Origin: an uncultured Anaerostipes sp.
Lineage (GTDB): Bacteria; Bacillota; Clostridia; Lachnospirales; Lachnospiraceae
Direction of reading: 5' to 3'
DNA length: 19,739 nt
NCBI GenBank assembly: GCA_900756035.1
Contig: CAAEIR010000210.1
Span: 1 to 19,739 of the forward strand
Part shown: positions 13,059 through 19,739 of the stretch, piece after piece
How the letters are laid out: each line of letters begins with the position of its first letter
Position numbering within the stretch: the stretch's first letter is position 1
The notes under the pieces: generated by a model
Databases searched by the model: none
What the model saw: the letters and a program-made list of their open reading frames with translations, nothing else
Told to the model about the DNA's origin: nothing
Made by a program: the position numbers and the translations under genes

Positions 13059-14540
13059 ATGAAGAAAAAAATAGGGATTGCGGCAGCAGTTATTCTGTTA
13101 GGGATTGCAGGGGGAGTTTTTTATTTAGTGCAATCGGTAAATGGAGCTGTAGAAGACGGAAAGATTCTTAGCGGGGTGGAATGTGATGGCGTTTCTCTCG
13201 GCGGAATGACAAAGGAAGAAGCAAAAGAGGCAATAGAGGAGCATATAAAAGAACTTCACCAGGAAAAAGTCAAGTTTTATGTAGATGAGGAAGAGACTTC
13301 TGTAAAGATTGAAAGCCTCGGAGCAAAAGCGGATGCAGAGAAGACAGTGGAAGAGGCTTATGCGATTGGAAGAAATGGGAGTATTCTCACAAAGTATTCT
13401 GATGTAAAAGAAGAAAAGCACGCTGTGAATGTTTATCGTAATTATGATAAGAAGATTTTTGAGAAACAGATCAAAAAGGCAACAAAGAATATTATTTCCA
13501 CTCCCAAAAACGCCAGTGTAAAGCGTGAGAATGGGAAATTTGTCGTGATAAAGGAAAAGACCGGATACAGCCTGAAGATGGATCAGACTTTTGAGAATTT
13601 CAAGAAGGCCGTTGAGACAGGAAAAGAACAGGCGAAGCTTGCGGTAACCAGACAGAAGGCAAAGTATACATCCAAAGATATGGAAAAGATTAAGGATAAC
13701 CTGGGAACATATTCTACCTATTACGGAAGTTCTGCTTATGGCAGAAAGGTAAATGTAGCAAGAGGCGCAGCTAAAATAAATGGAAGCATTGTTTATCCGG
13801 GAGAGACATTCTCTGTGTATCAGGCGGTTTCTCCGTTTACAAAAGAAAACGGATATGAGTTGGCAGGATCTTATGAGAATGGTCAGACTGTGCAGTCCTA
13901 CGGAGGAGGAATCTGTCAGGTGTCTACGACATTGTATAATGCGGTGATTCGTGCAGAATTAAAGATTAAAGAGAGATCACCTCATTCCATGACCGTCAGC
14001 TATGTACCTCGGTCAGCCGATGCGGCGATTGCAGGAACATATAAAGATTTGAAATTTCAAAATCCGTATGATGTTCCGGTTTATATTGAAGGATCAGCGA
14101 ACGGATCGACAATTACCTTTACGGTATATGGAGAAGATAAAAATCCGGATCGTACCGTAGAGTTTATGTCTGAGACAACATCGGTGAGAGCCAGTGCCGG
14201 GGAGAAGATTATTAAAGATCCGACTCTTCCGGAAGGGAAAAAGGTCTTAGAGACATCCGGGCATACCGGTTATACTGCCAGACTCTGGAAGATTGTAAAG
14301 GTAAAAGGAAAACAGGTAGAAAAGAAAGTATTTAATAACTCTTCTTATATGGCAACAGCATCTGTATATCGGGTGGGAACCAAAAAGAAAGAAGAGAAAA
14401 AAGAAGATAAGAAAGACGATAAGAAAACTACAACAGAAGATAATAAGACAACTGCGAAACAGGAGACAACAACAGCCAAGAAGGGCACGACAGCAGAGAA
14501 AAAGTCATCCGCAGCGAAAACAACAGGAAAGAATAAATGA
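13059..14540 (+). CDS. VanW-family surface protein with G5-like domain
   Basis: Membrane-anchored or secreted envelope protein of 493 residues. I choose the ATG at 13059 because GAGGAG (13043-13048) lies ten bases before it; the TTG at 13041 in the same frame would swallow that site. Residues 4-24 form a hydrophobic signal-anchor after MKKK. A YoaR-type putative peptidoglycan-binding region (PG_binding_4-like) covers about 70-190. The VanW domain covers about 225-357, with the signature PGETFSVYQAVSPFTKENGY and YGGGICQVSTTLYNA. A G5-like domain covers about 360-440. The last 50 or so residues are a K/T/E-rich low-complexity tail, as in wall-spanning linkers. VanW takes its name from vancomycin clusters, but its activity is not established and nothing here points to resistance. 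The stop overlaps the next start (ATGA). Confidence 0.9.
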   Translation: MKKKIGIAAAVILLGIAGGVFYLVQSVNGAVEDGKILSGVECDGVSLGGMTKEEAKEAIEEHIKELHQEKVKFYVDEEETSVKIESLGAKADAEKTVEEAYAIGRNGSILTKYSDVKEEKHAVNVYRNYDKKIFEKQIKKATKNIISTPKNASVKRENGKFVVIKEKTGYSLKMDQTFENFKKAVETGKEQAKLAVTRQKAKYTSKDMEKIKDNLGTYSTYYGSSAYGRKVNVARGAAKINGSIVYPGETFSVYQAVSPFTKENGYELAGSYENGQTVQSYGGGICQVSTTLYNAVIRAELKIKERSPHSMTVSYVPRSADAAIAGTYKDLKFQNPYDVPVYIEGSANGSTITFTVYGEDKNPDRTVEFMSETTSVRASAGEKIIKDPTLPEGKKVLETSGHTGYTARLWKIVKVKGKQVEKKVFNNSSYMATASVYRVGTKKKEEKKEDKKDDKKTTTEDNKTTAKQETTTAKKGTTAEKKSSAAKTTGKNK

Positions 14541-15523
14541 AGATAGGAAAATTATCAGAATCTGCTCTGCAAAAGATTGTTTTGGAGCAGTTAAGTGTAA
14601 AGAGGAGCGAAGTGCTGGTAGGCCCTGGAATTGGAGAGGATTGTGCGGCATTGAAGTTAGAGCCGGATGAGATTTTTGTTACATCCACAGATCCGATTAC
14701 CGGTGCTGTGAAGGAGATTGGGCGTCTGGCAGTTCATGTGACAGCGAACGATCTTGCCTCATCAGGTGCGGAGACAGTAGGTTTGATGGTAACAGCGTTG
14801 TTTCCTCCCAATATAAAAGAATCTGAGATTAAAAAAATAATTTCTCAGATGAATCTGGAATGTGAGAAGATGTCAATTATGATTCTGGGAGGACATACGG
14901 AGATTACAGATGTGGTTAATCAGCCGATCCTCTCAGTTACCGGAATTGGAAAAGTGAAAGAAGATTACTTAGTTCAATCAAGCGGCGCAAAACCAGGGCA
15001 GGATATTGTTCTTACAAAATATATTGGAATGGAAGGAACCGGCATTATTGCCAGCGAGAAAGAAGAGGAATTATCACAATGGTTTTCTTCTGCATTTTTA
15101 AAGGAGGCAAAGGGATTTCTTTCAGAGATTTCGGTGGTTTCGGAGGGACTTCTTGCAAGACAGTATGTTTCCTCGATGCATGATGTTACTGAGGGAGGCA
15201 TTTACGGGGCGTTATGGGAGATTTCAAAGGCTTCCGGTGTTGGTTTGGAAGTTACCATTGAAGATATTCCGATTCGACAGCACACCATTGAATTATGTGA
15301 AAAATATGATTTGAATCCATACCAGCTCATTTCCAGCGGATCAATGTTGATGACAACAGACAATGGAAGAGAACTGGTTAAGATATTGGAACAGGCAGGC
15401 ATTAAGGGAACAATTATTGGTCATACAACAGATTCCGGAGAAAAACTAATTTATCGTCAGGGAAAAGCTGCCAATTTGGAAGCACCGAAGCAAGACGAGT
15501 TATATAAGATTTATTCCGAATAA
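14537..15523 (+). CDS. AIR synthase-related (HypE-like) ATP-binding protein
   Basis: Member of the PurM/HypE/SelD/ThiL superfamily, 328 residues, whose enzymes form acyl- or imidate-phosphate intermediates using ATP. The N-terminal half shows GPGIGEDCAAL (29-39), the TSTDPITG segment (49-56), and HVTANDLASSGAETVGLMVTA (67-87). GGHTEITDV follows at about 118-126, in the place of the family's conserved glycine-rich ATP loop. The C-terminal domain runs from about 150, with MHDVTEGGIYGALWEI as its conserved core. HypE itself ends in a cysteine-bearing PRIC tail used in cyanide-ligand synthesis; this protein ends KIYSE, so it is HypE-like but cannot be a standard hydrogenase maturase. No hyp or hydrogenase genes are nearby. 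It overlaps the VanW gene. A 9-bp stem spans its stop codon. The true reaction is unknown. Confidence 0.82.
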   Translation: MKIGKLSESALQKIVLEQLSVKRSEVLVGPGIGEDCAALKLEPDEIFVTSTDPITGAVKEIGRLAVHVTANDLASSGAETVGLMVTALFPPNIKESEIKKIISQMNLECEKMSIMILGGHTEITDVVNQPILSVTGIGKVKEDYLVQSSGAKPGQDIVLTKYIGMEGTGIIASEKEEELSQWFSSAFLKEAKGFLSEISVVSEGLLARQYVSSMHDVTEGGIYGALWEISKASGVGLEVTIEDIPIRQHTIELCEKYDLNPYQLISSGSMLMTTDNGRELVKILEQAGIKGTIIGHTTDSGEKLIYRQGKAANLEAPKQDELYKIYSE

Positions 15524-15537
15524 AAGTGTTATTCGGA
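15515..15537 (+). repeat. Stem-loop over the stop codon of the HypE-like gene
   Basis: TCCGAATAA (15515-15523) pairs perfectly with TTATTCGGA (15529-15537) around AAGTG. No U-run follows, so it is more likely an mRNA processing or stability element inside the operon than a terminator. Confidence 0.45.
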
Positions 15538-15560
15538 GTGGGAAGAATGGAGGATATGGT

Positions 15561-16055
15561 ATGAACACAGAACTTAGAGAATTAATTTTGAAGTTAATTG
15601 AGAAAAACAGCCGGCTGGAACTTCGTGATCTGGCGGTAATGCTGGATGTGTCGGAGGAGGAAGTTGCAAATGAGATTGCCGATATGGAAAAAGAACACAT
15701 TATCTGTGGTTACCATACCCTTATTAATTGGGAAAATACAAGCAAGGATCAGCTGACTGCGATGATTGAAGTAAAAGTGACTCCGCAGAGAGGACAGGGA
15801 TTCGACCGGATTGCTGAGCGCATTTATAATTTCCCTGAGGTAAAGGCTGTTTATCTGATGTCCGGGGGATATGATTTTATGGTGATGTTAGAAGGAAAAA
15901 CCATGAAAGAGATTTCGCTGTTTACTTCATCAAAACTGGCACCACTGGAATCTGTTGTCAGTACTGTAACGCATTTTGTTCTTAAAAAATACAAGGATCA
16001 TGGTACAGTGCTGGAAGCTAAAAAGACAGATGAGAGACAGGTGGTGACACCATAA
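15561..16055 (+). CDS. Lrp/AsnC family transcriptional regulator
   Basis: DNA-binding regulator of amino-acid metabolism, 164 residues. The N-terminal helix-turn-helix (about 5-50) has NSRLELRDLAVMLDVSEEEV and IADMEKEHIICGY. The RAM ligand-binding and oligomerisation domain (about 65-150) has VEVKAVYL-type strands, SGGYDFMVMLEG, and a closing FVLKKYKDHG. A GGAGG site (15549-15553) lies seven bases before the ATG. Its stop shares one base with the aminotransferase start (TAATG), so the pair is surely co-translated. In Bacillus subtilis, AlaR (YugG), a regulator of this family, sits next to and controls the alanine transaminase gene alaT (yugH). The same order here suggests a local alanine-responsive regulator, by analogy only. 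Confidence 0.93.
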   Translation: MNTELRELILKLIEKNSRLELRDLAVMLDVSEEEVANEIADMEKEHIICGYHTLINWENTSKDQLTAMIEVKVTPQRGQGFDRIAERIYNFPEVKAVYLMSGGYDFMVMLEGKTMKEISLFTSSKLAPLESVVSTVTHFVLKKYKDHGTVLEAKKTDERQVVTP

Positions 16056-17218
16056 TGAGAGACTTTGTATCTGAGAGAGTTGCGGGGCTTGAACCATCCG
16101 GAATCCGTAAGTTCTTTGATATCGTCAGTGAAATGCCGGATGCGATTTCCCTTGGTGTGGGAGAACCGGATTTTGATACTCCGTGGAGAGTCCGGGAGGA
16201 AGGAATCTATTCTCTGGAACGGGGAAGAACGTTCTATACGTCTAATGCAGGATTAAAAGAACTGCGATATGAAATCAGTGAATATCTGGAGAGAAAATAC
16301 CAGTTGGTGTATCATCCATGTCATGAGATTCTCGTGACGGTCGGAGGAAGTGAAGGTATTGATGTCGCTATGCGTACGATTCTGAATCCGGGAGATGAAG
16401 TAATTGTCGTACAGCCTTGTTTTGTGTCTTATGTTGCCTGTGTAGTAATGGCAGGAGGAACACCGGTCATTGTAAATTTGTGCGAAGAGGATAAATTTAA
16501 GCTGAAAAAAGAACAGTTGGAGGCAGTTGTATCGGAGAAAACCAAAGCAGTGATTATCTCTTTTCCGAATAATCCGACGGGTGCGGTTATGACTCGTGAG
16601 GAATTAGAGCCCATTGCCGAATTTGCCCAGGAGCATGATATTATGGTGATTTCTGATGAGATTTATTCAGAATTGACTTATGGACGGGAACATGTGAGTA
16701 TAGCATCTCTTCCTGAGATGAAAGACAGGTGTATTGTGATCAATGGATTCTCGAAAGCATTTGCCATGACGGGATGGCGTCTGGGGTATGCGGCAGCACC
16801 GAGGGTTTTGATGGAACAGATGGTGAAAGTTCATCAGTTCTGTATCATGGCGGCACCTACGACAAGCCAGTATGCAGCGATTGAGGCGATGCGGTCCTGC
16901 GATGATGAAGTTCAGGAAATGCGGACTGCCTACAATCAGCGGAGAAGATTTCTGGTCCACGAGTTTCAGAGAATGAAATTGGATTGTTTTGAACCGGAAG
17001 GGGCTTTTTATATATTCCCATCCATCAAAAAGTTCGGAATGACTTCAGAGGAATTTGCTACGAAATTATTAAATGAAGAGAAGGTTGCGATTGTTCCGGG
17101 TTCTGCTTTTGGCGACTGTGGAGAAGGATATTTGAGGGTTTCTTATGCATATTCTATTGAGGAATTAAAGGAAGCTTTAAGCCGACTGGAAAAATTTATA
17201 AAAAGATTGGAGAAATAA
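16055..17218 (+). CDS. PLP-dependent class I/II aminotransferase, AlaT/AspC-like
   Basis: Cytoplasmic transaminase, fold type I, 387 residues. The Schiff-base lysine is Lys234 in NGFSKAFAMTGWRLGYAA. Other cofactor residues are Asn173 (FPNNPTGA), Asp201 and Tyr204 (SDEIYSE), and the GSEG phosphate-binding turn at about 98-101. A C-terminal Arg in YLRVSYA should bind the substrate carboxylate. The N-terminus (SGIRKFFDIV...SLGVGEPDFDTP) is typical of the aspartate/alanine/aromatic aminotransferase group. Adjacency to the Lrp-type regulator, as in Bacillus alaR-alaT, favours an alanine:2-oxoglutarate enzyme, though aspartate or aromatic specificity cannot be excluded. It shares one base with the regulator gene and is followed with no gap by trmL. 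Expression is probably controlled through the regulator. Confidence 0.93.
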   Translation: MRDFVSERVAGLEPSGIRKFFDIVSEMPDAISLGVGEPDFDTPWRVREEGIYSLERGRTFYTSNAGLKELRYEISEYLERKYQLVYHPCHEILVTVGGSEGIDVAMRTILNPGDEVIVVQPCFVSYVACVVMAGGTPVIVNLCEEDKFKLKKEQLEAVVSEKTKAVIISFPNNPTGAVMTREELEPIAEFAQEHDIMVISDEIYSELTYGREHVSIASLPEMKDRCIVINGFSKAFAMTGWRLGYAAAPRVLMEQMVKVHQFCIMAAPTTSQYAAIEAMRSCDDEVQEMRTAYNQRRRFLVHEFQRMKLDCFEPEGAFYIFPSIKKFGMTSEEFATKLLNEEKVAIVPGSAFGDCGEGYLRVSYAYSIEELKEALSRLEKFIKRLEK

Positions 17219-17716
17219 ATGCTTCATATTGTGTTACATGAACCAGAGATGCCGGCAAATACCGGAAATATCGGACGTACCTGTGTCGCCTGCGGAGCAG
17301 TGCTTCACTTAATCGAACCTCTTGGTTTCCGGTTAAATGAGAAAATGATTAAACGTGCAGGTCTGGATTATTGGGATCATCTGGACGTCCGTACATATAT
17401 AAATTTTGAGGAATTTCTGGAAAAAAATAAAAATCCAAAAATTTATATGGCAACAACCAAAGCAAAGCATGTCTATTCAGATCCTTCTTATGAGAAGGAT
17501 GAGGATGTCTATATTATGTTTGGAAAAGAGAGTGCAGGGATTCCGGAAGAGATTCTTCTGGATTATGAGGAAACCAGTATTCGGATTCCGATGCTGCCAC
17601 ATATTCGGTCACTGAATTTATCAAATTCCGTGGCGATTGTGGCATATGAAGTCTTAAGACATCAGGGGTTTCAAAACTTTGCGATGGAAGGACAGCTTCA
17701 TCATTATCAGTGGTAA
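17219..17716 (+). CDS. trmL: tRNA (cytidine(34)-2'-O)-methyltransferase
   Basis: SPOUT-class methyltransferase that uses S-adenosylmethionine to 2'-O-methylate the wobble nucleotide of certain leucine tRNAs. The length (165 residues) is normal for TrmL, a minimal SPOUT protein. Motif 1 is PEMPANTGNIGRTC (9-22), motif 2 FGKESAGIPEE (101-111), and motif 3 IPMLPHIRSLNLSNSVAI (123-140), which forms the trefoil-knot SAM pocket. The GLDYWDHLDV segment (48-57) matches the conserved TrmL stretch. The ATG follows the aminotransferase TAA directly, with GGAG a few bases upstream inside that gene, so the two are translationally linked. It is the last gene before a strong terminator. The assignment is firm at family level; TrmL is preferred over the larger TrmH/TrmJ types on length. 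Confidence 0.94.
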   Translation: MLHIVLHEPEMPANTGNIGRTCVACGAVLHLIEPLGFRLNEKMIKRAGLDYWDHLDVRTYINFEEFLEKNKNPKIYMATTKAKHVYSDPSYEKDEDVYIMFGKESAGIPEEILLDYEETSIRIPMLPHIRSLNLSNSVAIVAYEVLRHQGFQNFAMEGQLHHYQW

Positions 17717-17721
17717 AAAAG

Positions 17722-17770
17722 AAAAACAGGTTTTTCAAAGATTTTTATATCTTTGAGAAACCTGTTTTTT
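17722..17770 (+). terminator. Strong rho-independent terminator after trmL, probably bidirectional
   Basis: A 21-base arm (17722-17742) pairs with 17749-17769 at 20 of 21 positions around TTTTAT, with A-tracts before and six T at 17765-17770. It closes the long operon that begins at 12114. Confidence 0.93.
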
Positions 17771-17790
17771 CATAGAACCTGTCTTTTGGT

Positions 17791-17917
17791 TGTGACATTT
17801 CACAGGAAATGTGAAAAATCATTAGTTAATTGGCGTTGTTTCTAAAACAGTACAATTTATTGCGGAGAGAAAAACCATCTGATATGATTGATTCGTAGTT
17901 AAGAAATACCGGTATTT
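17791..17917 (+). promoter_or_regulatory. Candidate operators upstream of the alpha-glucoside PTS gene
   Basis: TGTGA (17791-17795), TCACA (17800-17804) and TGTGA (17810-17814) form two overlapping dyads, 5-4-5 and 5-5-5, of the kind bound by Crp/Fnr-like proteins. A perfect 14-bp palindrome AAATACC|GGTATTT lies at 17904-17917, about 45 bases before the EIICB start. TAATAT at 17927-17932 could be a -10, which would put the palindrome over the -35. I found no convincing promoter pair or canonical cre site. Confidence 0.45.
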
Positions 17918-17961
17918 GTAACGTAGTAATATATACATATTGAAAAGGAGTGAATTGAAAA

Positions 17962-19530
17962 ATGATGCAGAAAATTCAAAAGTTCGGAGGTGCCATGTTT
18001 ACACCTGTCCTTCTGTTTGCATTTGCTGGTATCGCAGTAGGTATTGGAACACTGTTTACCACAGAGGCAGTTATGGGCGGATTGGCAGCACCGACCAGTA
18101 TGTGGTACAAATGTTGGAATGTATTCCTGCAAGGTGGATGGACAGTATTTAATCAGCTTCCATTATTGTTTGCAGTATCTCTTCCGATAGGTATGGCGAA
18201 AAAGCAAAATGCAAGATGTTGTATGGAGGCATTGGTTATTTACATAACATTCCATTACTTTGTGAATACGATTCTTGCACAGTGGGGCGGTGTATTCGGT
18301 GTTGATTTCGCTGCCGAAACAGGAGGAACCAGCGGACTTACCATGATTGCCAGCATCAAAACTCTGGATATGGGTATGGTTGGTGCATTGATCGTATCAG
18401 GAATTGTAATTTATCTTCATAACCGTTTTTATGATACAGAGCTGCCGGAATGGCTTGGATCATTTAGTGGATCTACTTTTGTTTACATGATTGGCTTCTT
18501 TGTTATGATTCCTGTAGCAATAATTGCATGTTTTGCATGGCCAAAAGTACAGATGGGAATCCTGGCGTTCCAGGGATTTGTAAAGACTGCAGGAGCAGCG
18601 GGAATCTTTATTTTCAACTTCCTTGAGAGAGCATTGATTCCATTTGGATTACACCACTTATTATATTCTCCATTTTATTATGACAATGCTGTTGTGGCAG
18701 GCGGATTATATGCACATTGGGCAAAACTGCTTCCTGAAATCGCAGCGTCAACCGCATCATTAAAATCCTTCTGTCCACAGGCAGGATTTACAGCCAGCGG
18801 ATTTGGAAAAATGTTTGGAAGCTTAGGTGTTGCACTTGCTTTCTACAGTACAGCAAAATCTGAGAAGAAGAAAAAAGTATTTGCATTACTTCTTCCAATG
18901 ACACTGACAGCTATTATCTGTGGTATTACAGAGCCGATTGAGTTTACATTCCTGTTTGTTGCACCAATGTTATTCGTTGTACATGCATTTCTTGCAGCAT
19001 CCATTGCGACAACTATGTGGCTGGCAGGAATCGTCGGAATCAACTCCGGTGGTTTAATTGAAATTGCATCCTTAAACTTAATTCCGCTGATGCGCAATCA
19101 CTGGCAGCAATATCTTCTGGAATTAGTTATTGGTTTAATATTCACAGCCATCTGGTTTGTAGTATTCCGGTTCTTAATCCTGAAATTTGATTTTAAAACA
19201 CCGGGACGTGAAGACGATGTAGAAATCAAATTTGCTTCTAAGGCAGAATACAGAGAGAAAAAGGCAGGCGGAAAAGCAGGAGCAGCAGATGAGAAAACAC
19301 AGATCTGTGAATTGATCTTGGAAGGACTCGGAGGAAAAGATAATATTGCAGATGTTACAAATTGTGCAACAAGACTGCGAGTGAATGTAAAAGATGAAAC
19401 CCTCTGTAAAGATGACGCTTACTTTAAGGCAATCGGAACTCATGGATGTTCTGTTAACGGAAAAGCCTTTCAGGTAATTATTGGATTGAAAGTACCAAGT
19501 TACAGAGAAATTTTTGAAACATTATTATAA
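17962..19530 (+). CDS. Alpha-glucoside PTS transporter, EIICB component
   Basis: Inner-membrane permease that takes up an alpha-glucoside such as maltose or a sucrose isomer and phosphorylates it, receiving phosphate from a separate EIIA; none is fused or adjacent in the window. The EIIC domain (about 1-420) has around ten hydrophobic segments, the FNQLPLLFAVSLPIGMA region, RALIPFGLHHLLYSPF, and the substrate-site motif GITEPIEFTFLF. A charged linker (about 425-445) leads to EIIB, where Cys468 in TNCATRLRV is the phosphorylation site. The length (522 residues) fits the GlvC/MalB-type family. AAAAGGAG (17943-17950) is eleven bases before the ATG, a slightly long gap; another ATG follows directly at 17965. 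It is followed after 34 bases by a GH4 phospho-alpha-glucosidase gene, as in glv and Fusobacterium malB-malH operons, which supports the substrate class. Confidence 0.93.
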   Translation: MMQKIQKFGGAMFTPVLLFAFAGIAVGIGTLFTTEAVMGGLAAPTSMWYKCWNVFLQGGWTVFNQLPLLFAVSLPIGMAKKQNARCCMEALVIYITFHYFVNTILAQWGGVFGVDFAAETGGTSGLTMIASIKTLDMGMVGALIVSGIVIYLHNRFYDTELPEWLGSFSGSTFVYMIGFFVMIPVAIIACFAWPKVQMGILAFQGFVKTAGAAGIFIFNFLERALIPFGLHHLLYSPFYYDNAVVAGGLYAHWAKLLPEIAASTASLKSFCPQAGFTASGFGKMFGSLGVALAFYSTAKSEKKKKVFALLLPMTLTAIICGITEPIEFTFLFVAPMLFVVHAFLAASIATTMWLAGIVGINSGGLIEIASLNLIPLMRNHWQQYLLELVIGLIFTAIWFVVFRFLILKFDFKTPGREDDVEIKFASKAEYREKKAGGKAGAADEKTQICELILEGLGGKDNIADVTNCATRLRVNVKDETLCKDDAYFKAIGTHGCSVNGKAFQVIIGLKVPSYREIFETLL

Positions 19531-19564
19531 AAAATCAGGATTTATATTTCAGGAGGAAATAAAA

Positions 19565-19739
19565 ATGGCAGATAAAAAATATTCTATTACAGTTGCAGGC
19601 GGAGGAAGTACTTTTACCCCGGGTATCGTCTTAATGTTACTAGATCATATGGACAGATTTCCAATTCGTTCTATTAAGTTTTATGATAACGATGCCGAGA
19701 GACAGGAAACTGTTGCAAAGGCATGTGAGATTTACTTGA
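19565..19739 (+). CDS. GH4 6-phospho-alpha-glucosidase (GlvA/MalH-like), 3' end missing
   Basis: Only the first 58 residues are in the window. AGGAGG at 19551-19556 lies eight bases before the ATG. The start is ITVAGGGSTFTPGIVLMLLD, then FPIRSIKFYDNDAERQETVA, which closely matches the N-terminus of Bacillus GlvA as I recall it. The GGGSTFTP loop is the NAD-binding element of glycoside hydrolase family 4. These enzymes need NAD+ and a divalent metal and cleave 6-phosphorylated alpha-glucosides to glucose 6-phosphate and the aglycone sugar. It should act on the product of the EIICB transporter just upstream and is surely in the same operon. The frame stays open to the right edge, so the catalytic CGxG-type cysteine and metal ligands are not visible here. 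Confidence 0.92.
   Translation, partial: MADKKYSITVAGGGSTFTPGIVLMLLDHMDRFPIRSIKFYDNDAERQETVAKACEIYL

Noticed and set aside
13059..14540. Vancomycin resistance function for the VanW protein
   Set aside because: VanW-domain proteins are common in Firmicutes without resistance clusters, and no vanHAX-type ligase or dehydrogenase genes are present.
17910..17932. Catabolite-repression (cre) site near TTGTAACGTAGTAAT
   Set aside because: It lacks the spacing of the cre consensus around the central CG.
1..19739. CRISPR array, tRNA/rRNA genes, insertion sequence or phage genes
   Set aside because: No regularly spaced direct repeats, cloverleaf-like gene, transposase or integrase motifs were seen on either strand.

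Overview
The window looks like chromosomal DNA of a low-to-mid G+C anaerobic Firmicute, most likely a gut Lachnospiraceae-type clostridium. The reasons are strong AAGGAGG-type ribosome binding sites, a T-box leader on ileS, a 'mixed-group' phosphofructokinase, a VanW/G5 surface protein, tandem Cof-type HAD phosphatases, and a GH4/EIICB alpha-glucoside PTS pair. This assignment is inferred from gene content, not from a marker gene. No tRNA, rRNA, CRISPR array, transposase or integrase was seen.

Layout. 1-1822 (+): an AT-rich esterase gene cut by the left edge, overlapping a Gfo/Idh/MocA oxidoreductase gene and followed by a terminator. 2120-2998 (+): a MerR/GyrI-type regulator with a 19-bp-spacer promoter. 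3101-4174 (-): 6-phosphofructokinase, convergent with the regulator. 4175-4734: divergent promoter region holding the pfkA promoter and, for ileS, tandem promoters, an AUC-specifier T-box leader with its terminator, and two further hairpins. 4735-7893 (+): isoleucyl-tRNA synthetase and its terminator. 8050-9060 (+): a short pyruvate kinase with no C-terminal domain. 9087-12023 (-): three tandem Cof-type HAD phosphatases. 12114-17770 (+): a tightly packed run, probably one operon, that opens with a strong promoter and a 13-codon leader ORF. It continues with a DEDDh exonuclease, a 30-residue membrane peptide, a VanW/G5 protein, a HypE/AIR-synthase-like protein, an Lrp-type regulator, an alanine-type aminotransferase and TrmL, and ends in a very strong hairpin terminator. 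17962-19739 (+): an alpha-glucoside PTS EIICB gene and the start of its GH4 6-phospho-alpha-glucosidase gene, which runs off the right edge.

How the genes fit together. Sugar uptake and glycolysis are represented by the PTS/GH4 pair, pfkA and the pyruvate kinase-like gene, with Cof phosphatases that may act on sugar phosphates. Translation is represented by ileS under charged-tRNA(Ile) control and by TrmL, which modifies tRNA wobble position 34. The Lrp-type regulator next to the aminotransferase resembles the Bacillus alaR-alaT pair.

I did not find a convincing new multi-gene system. The least ordinary signals are the leader ORF and spacer palindrome before the exonuclease gene, the 30-residue membrane peptide, the minimal pyruvate kinase, the altered third HAD copy, and the non-canonical 3' half of the ileS leader.
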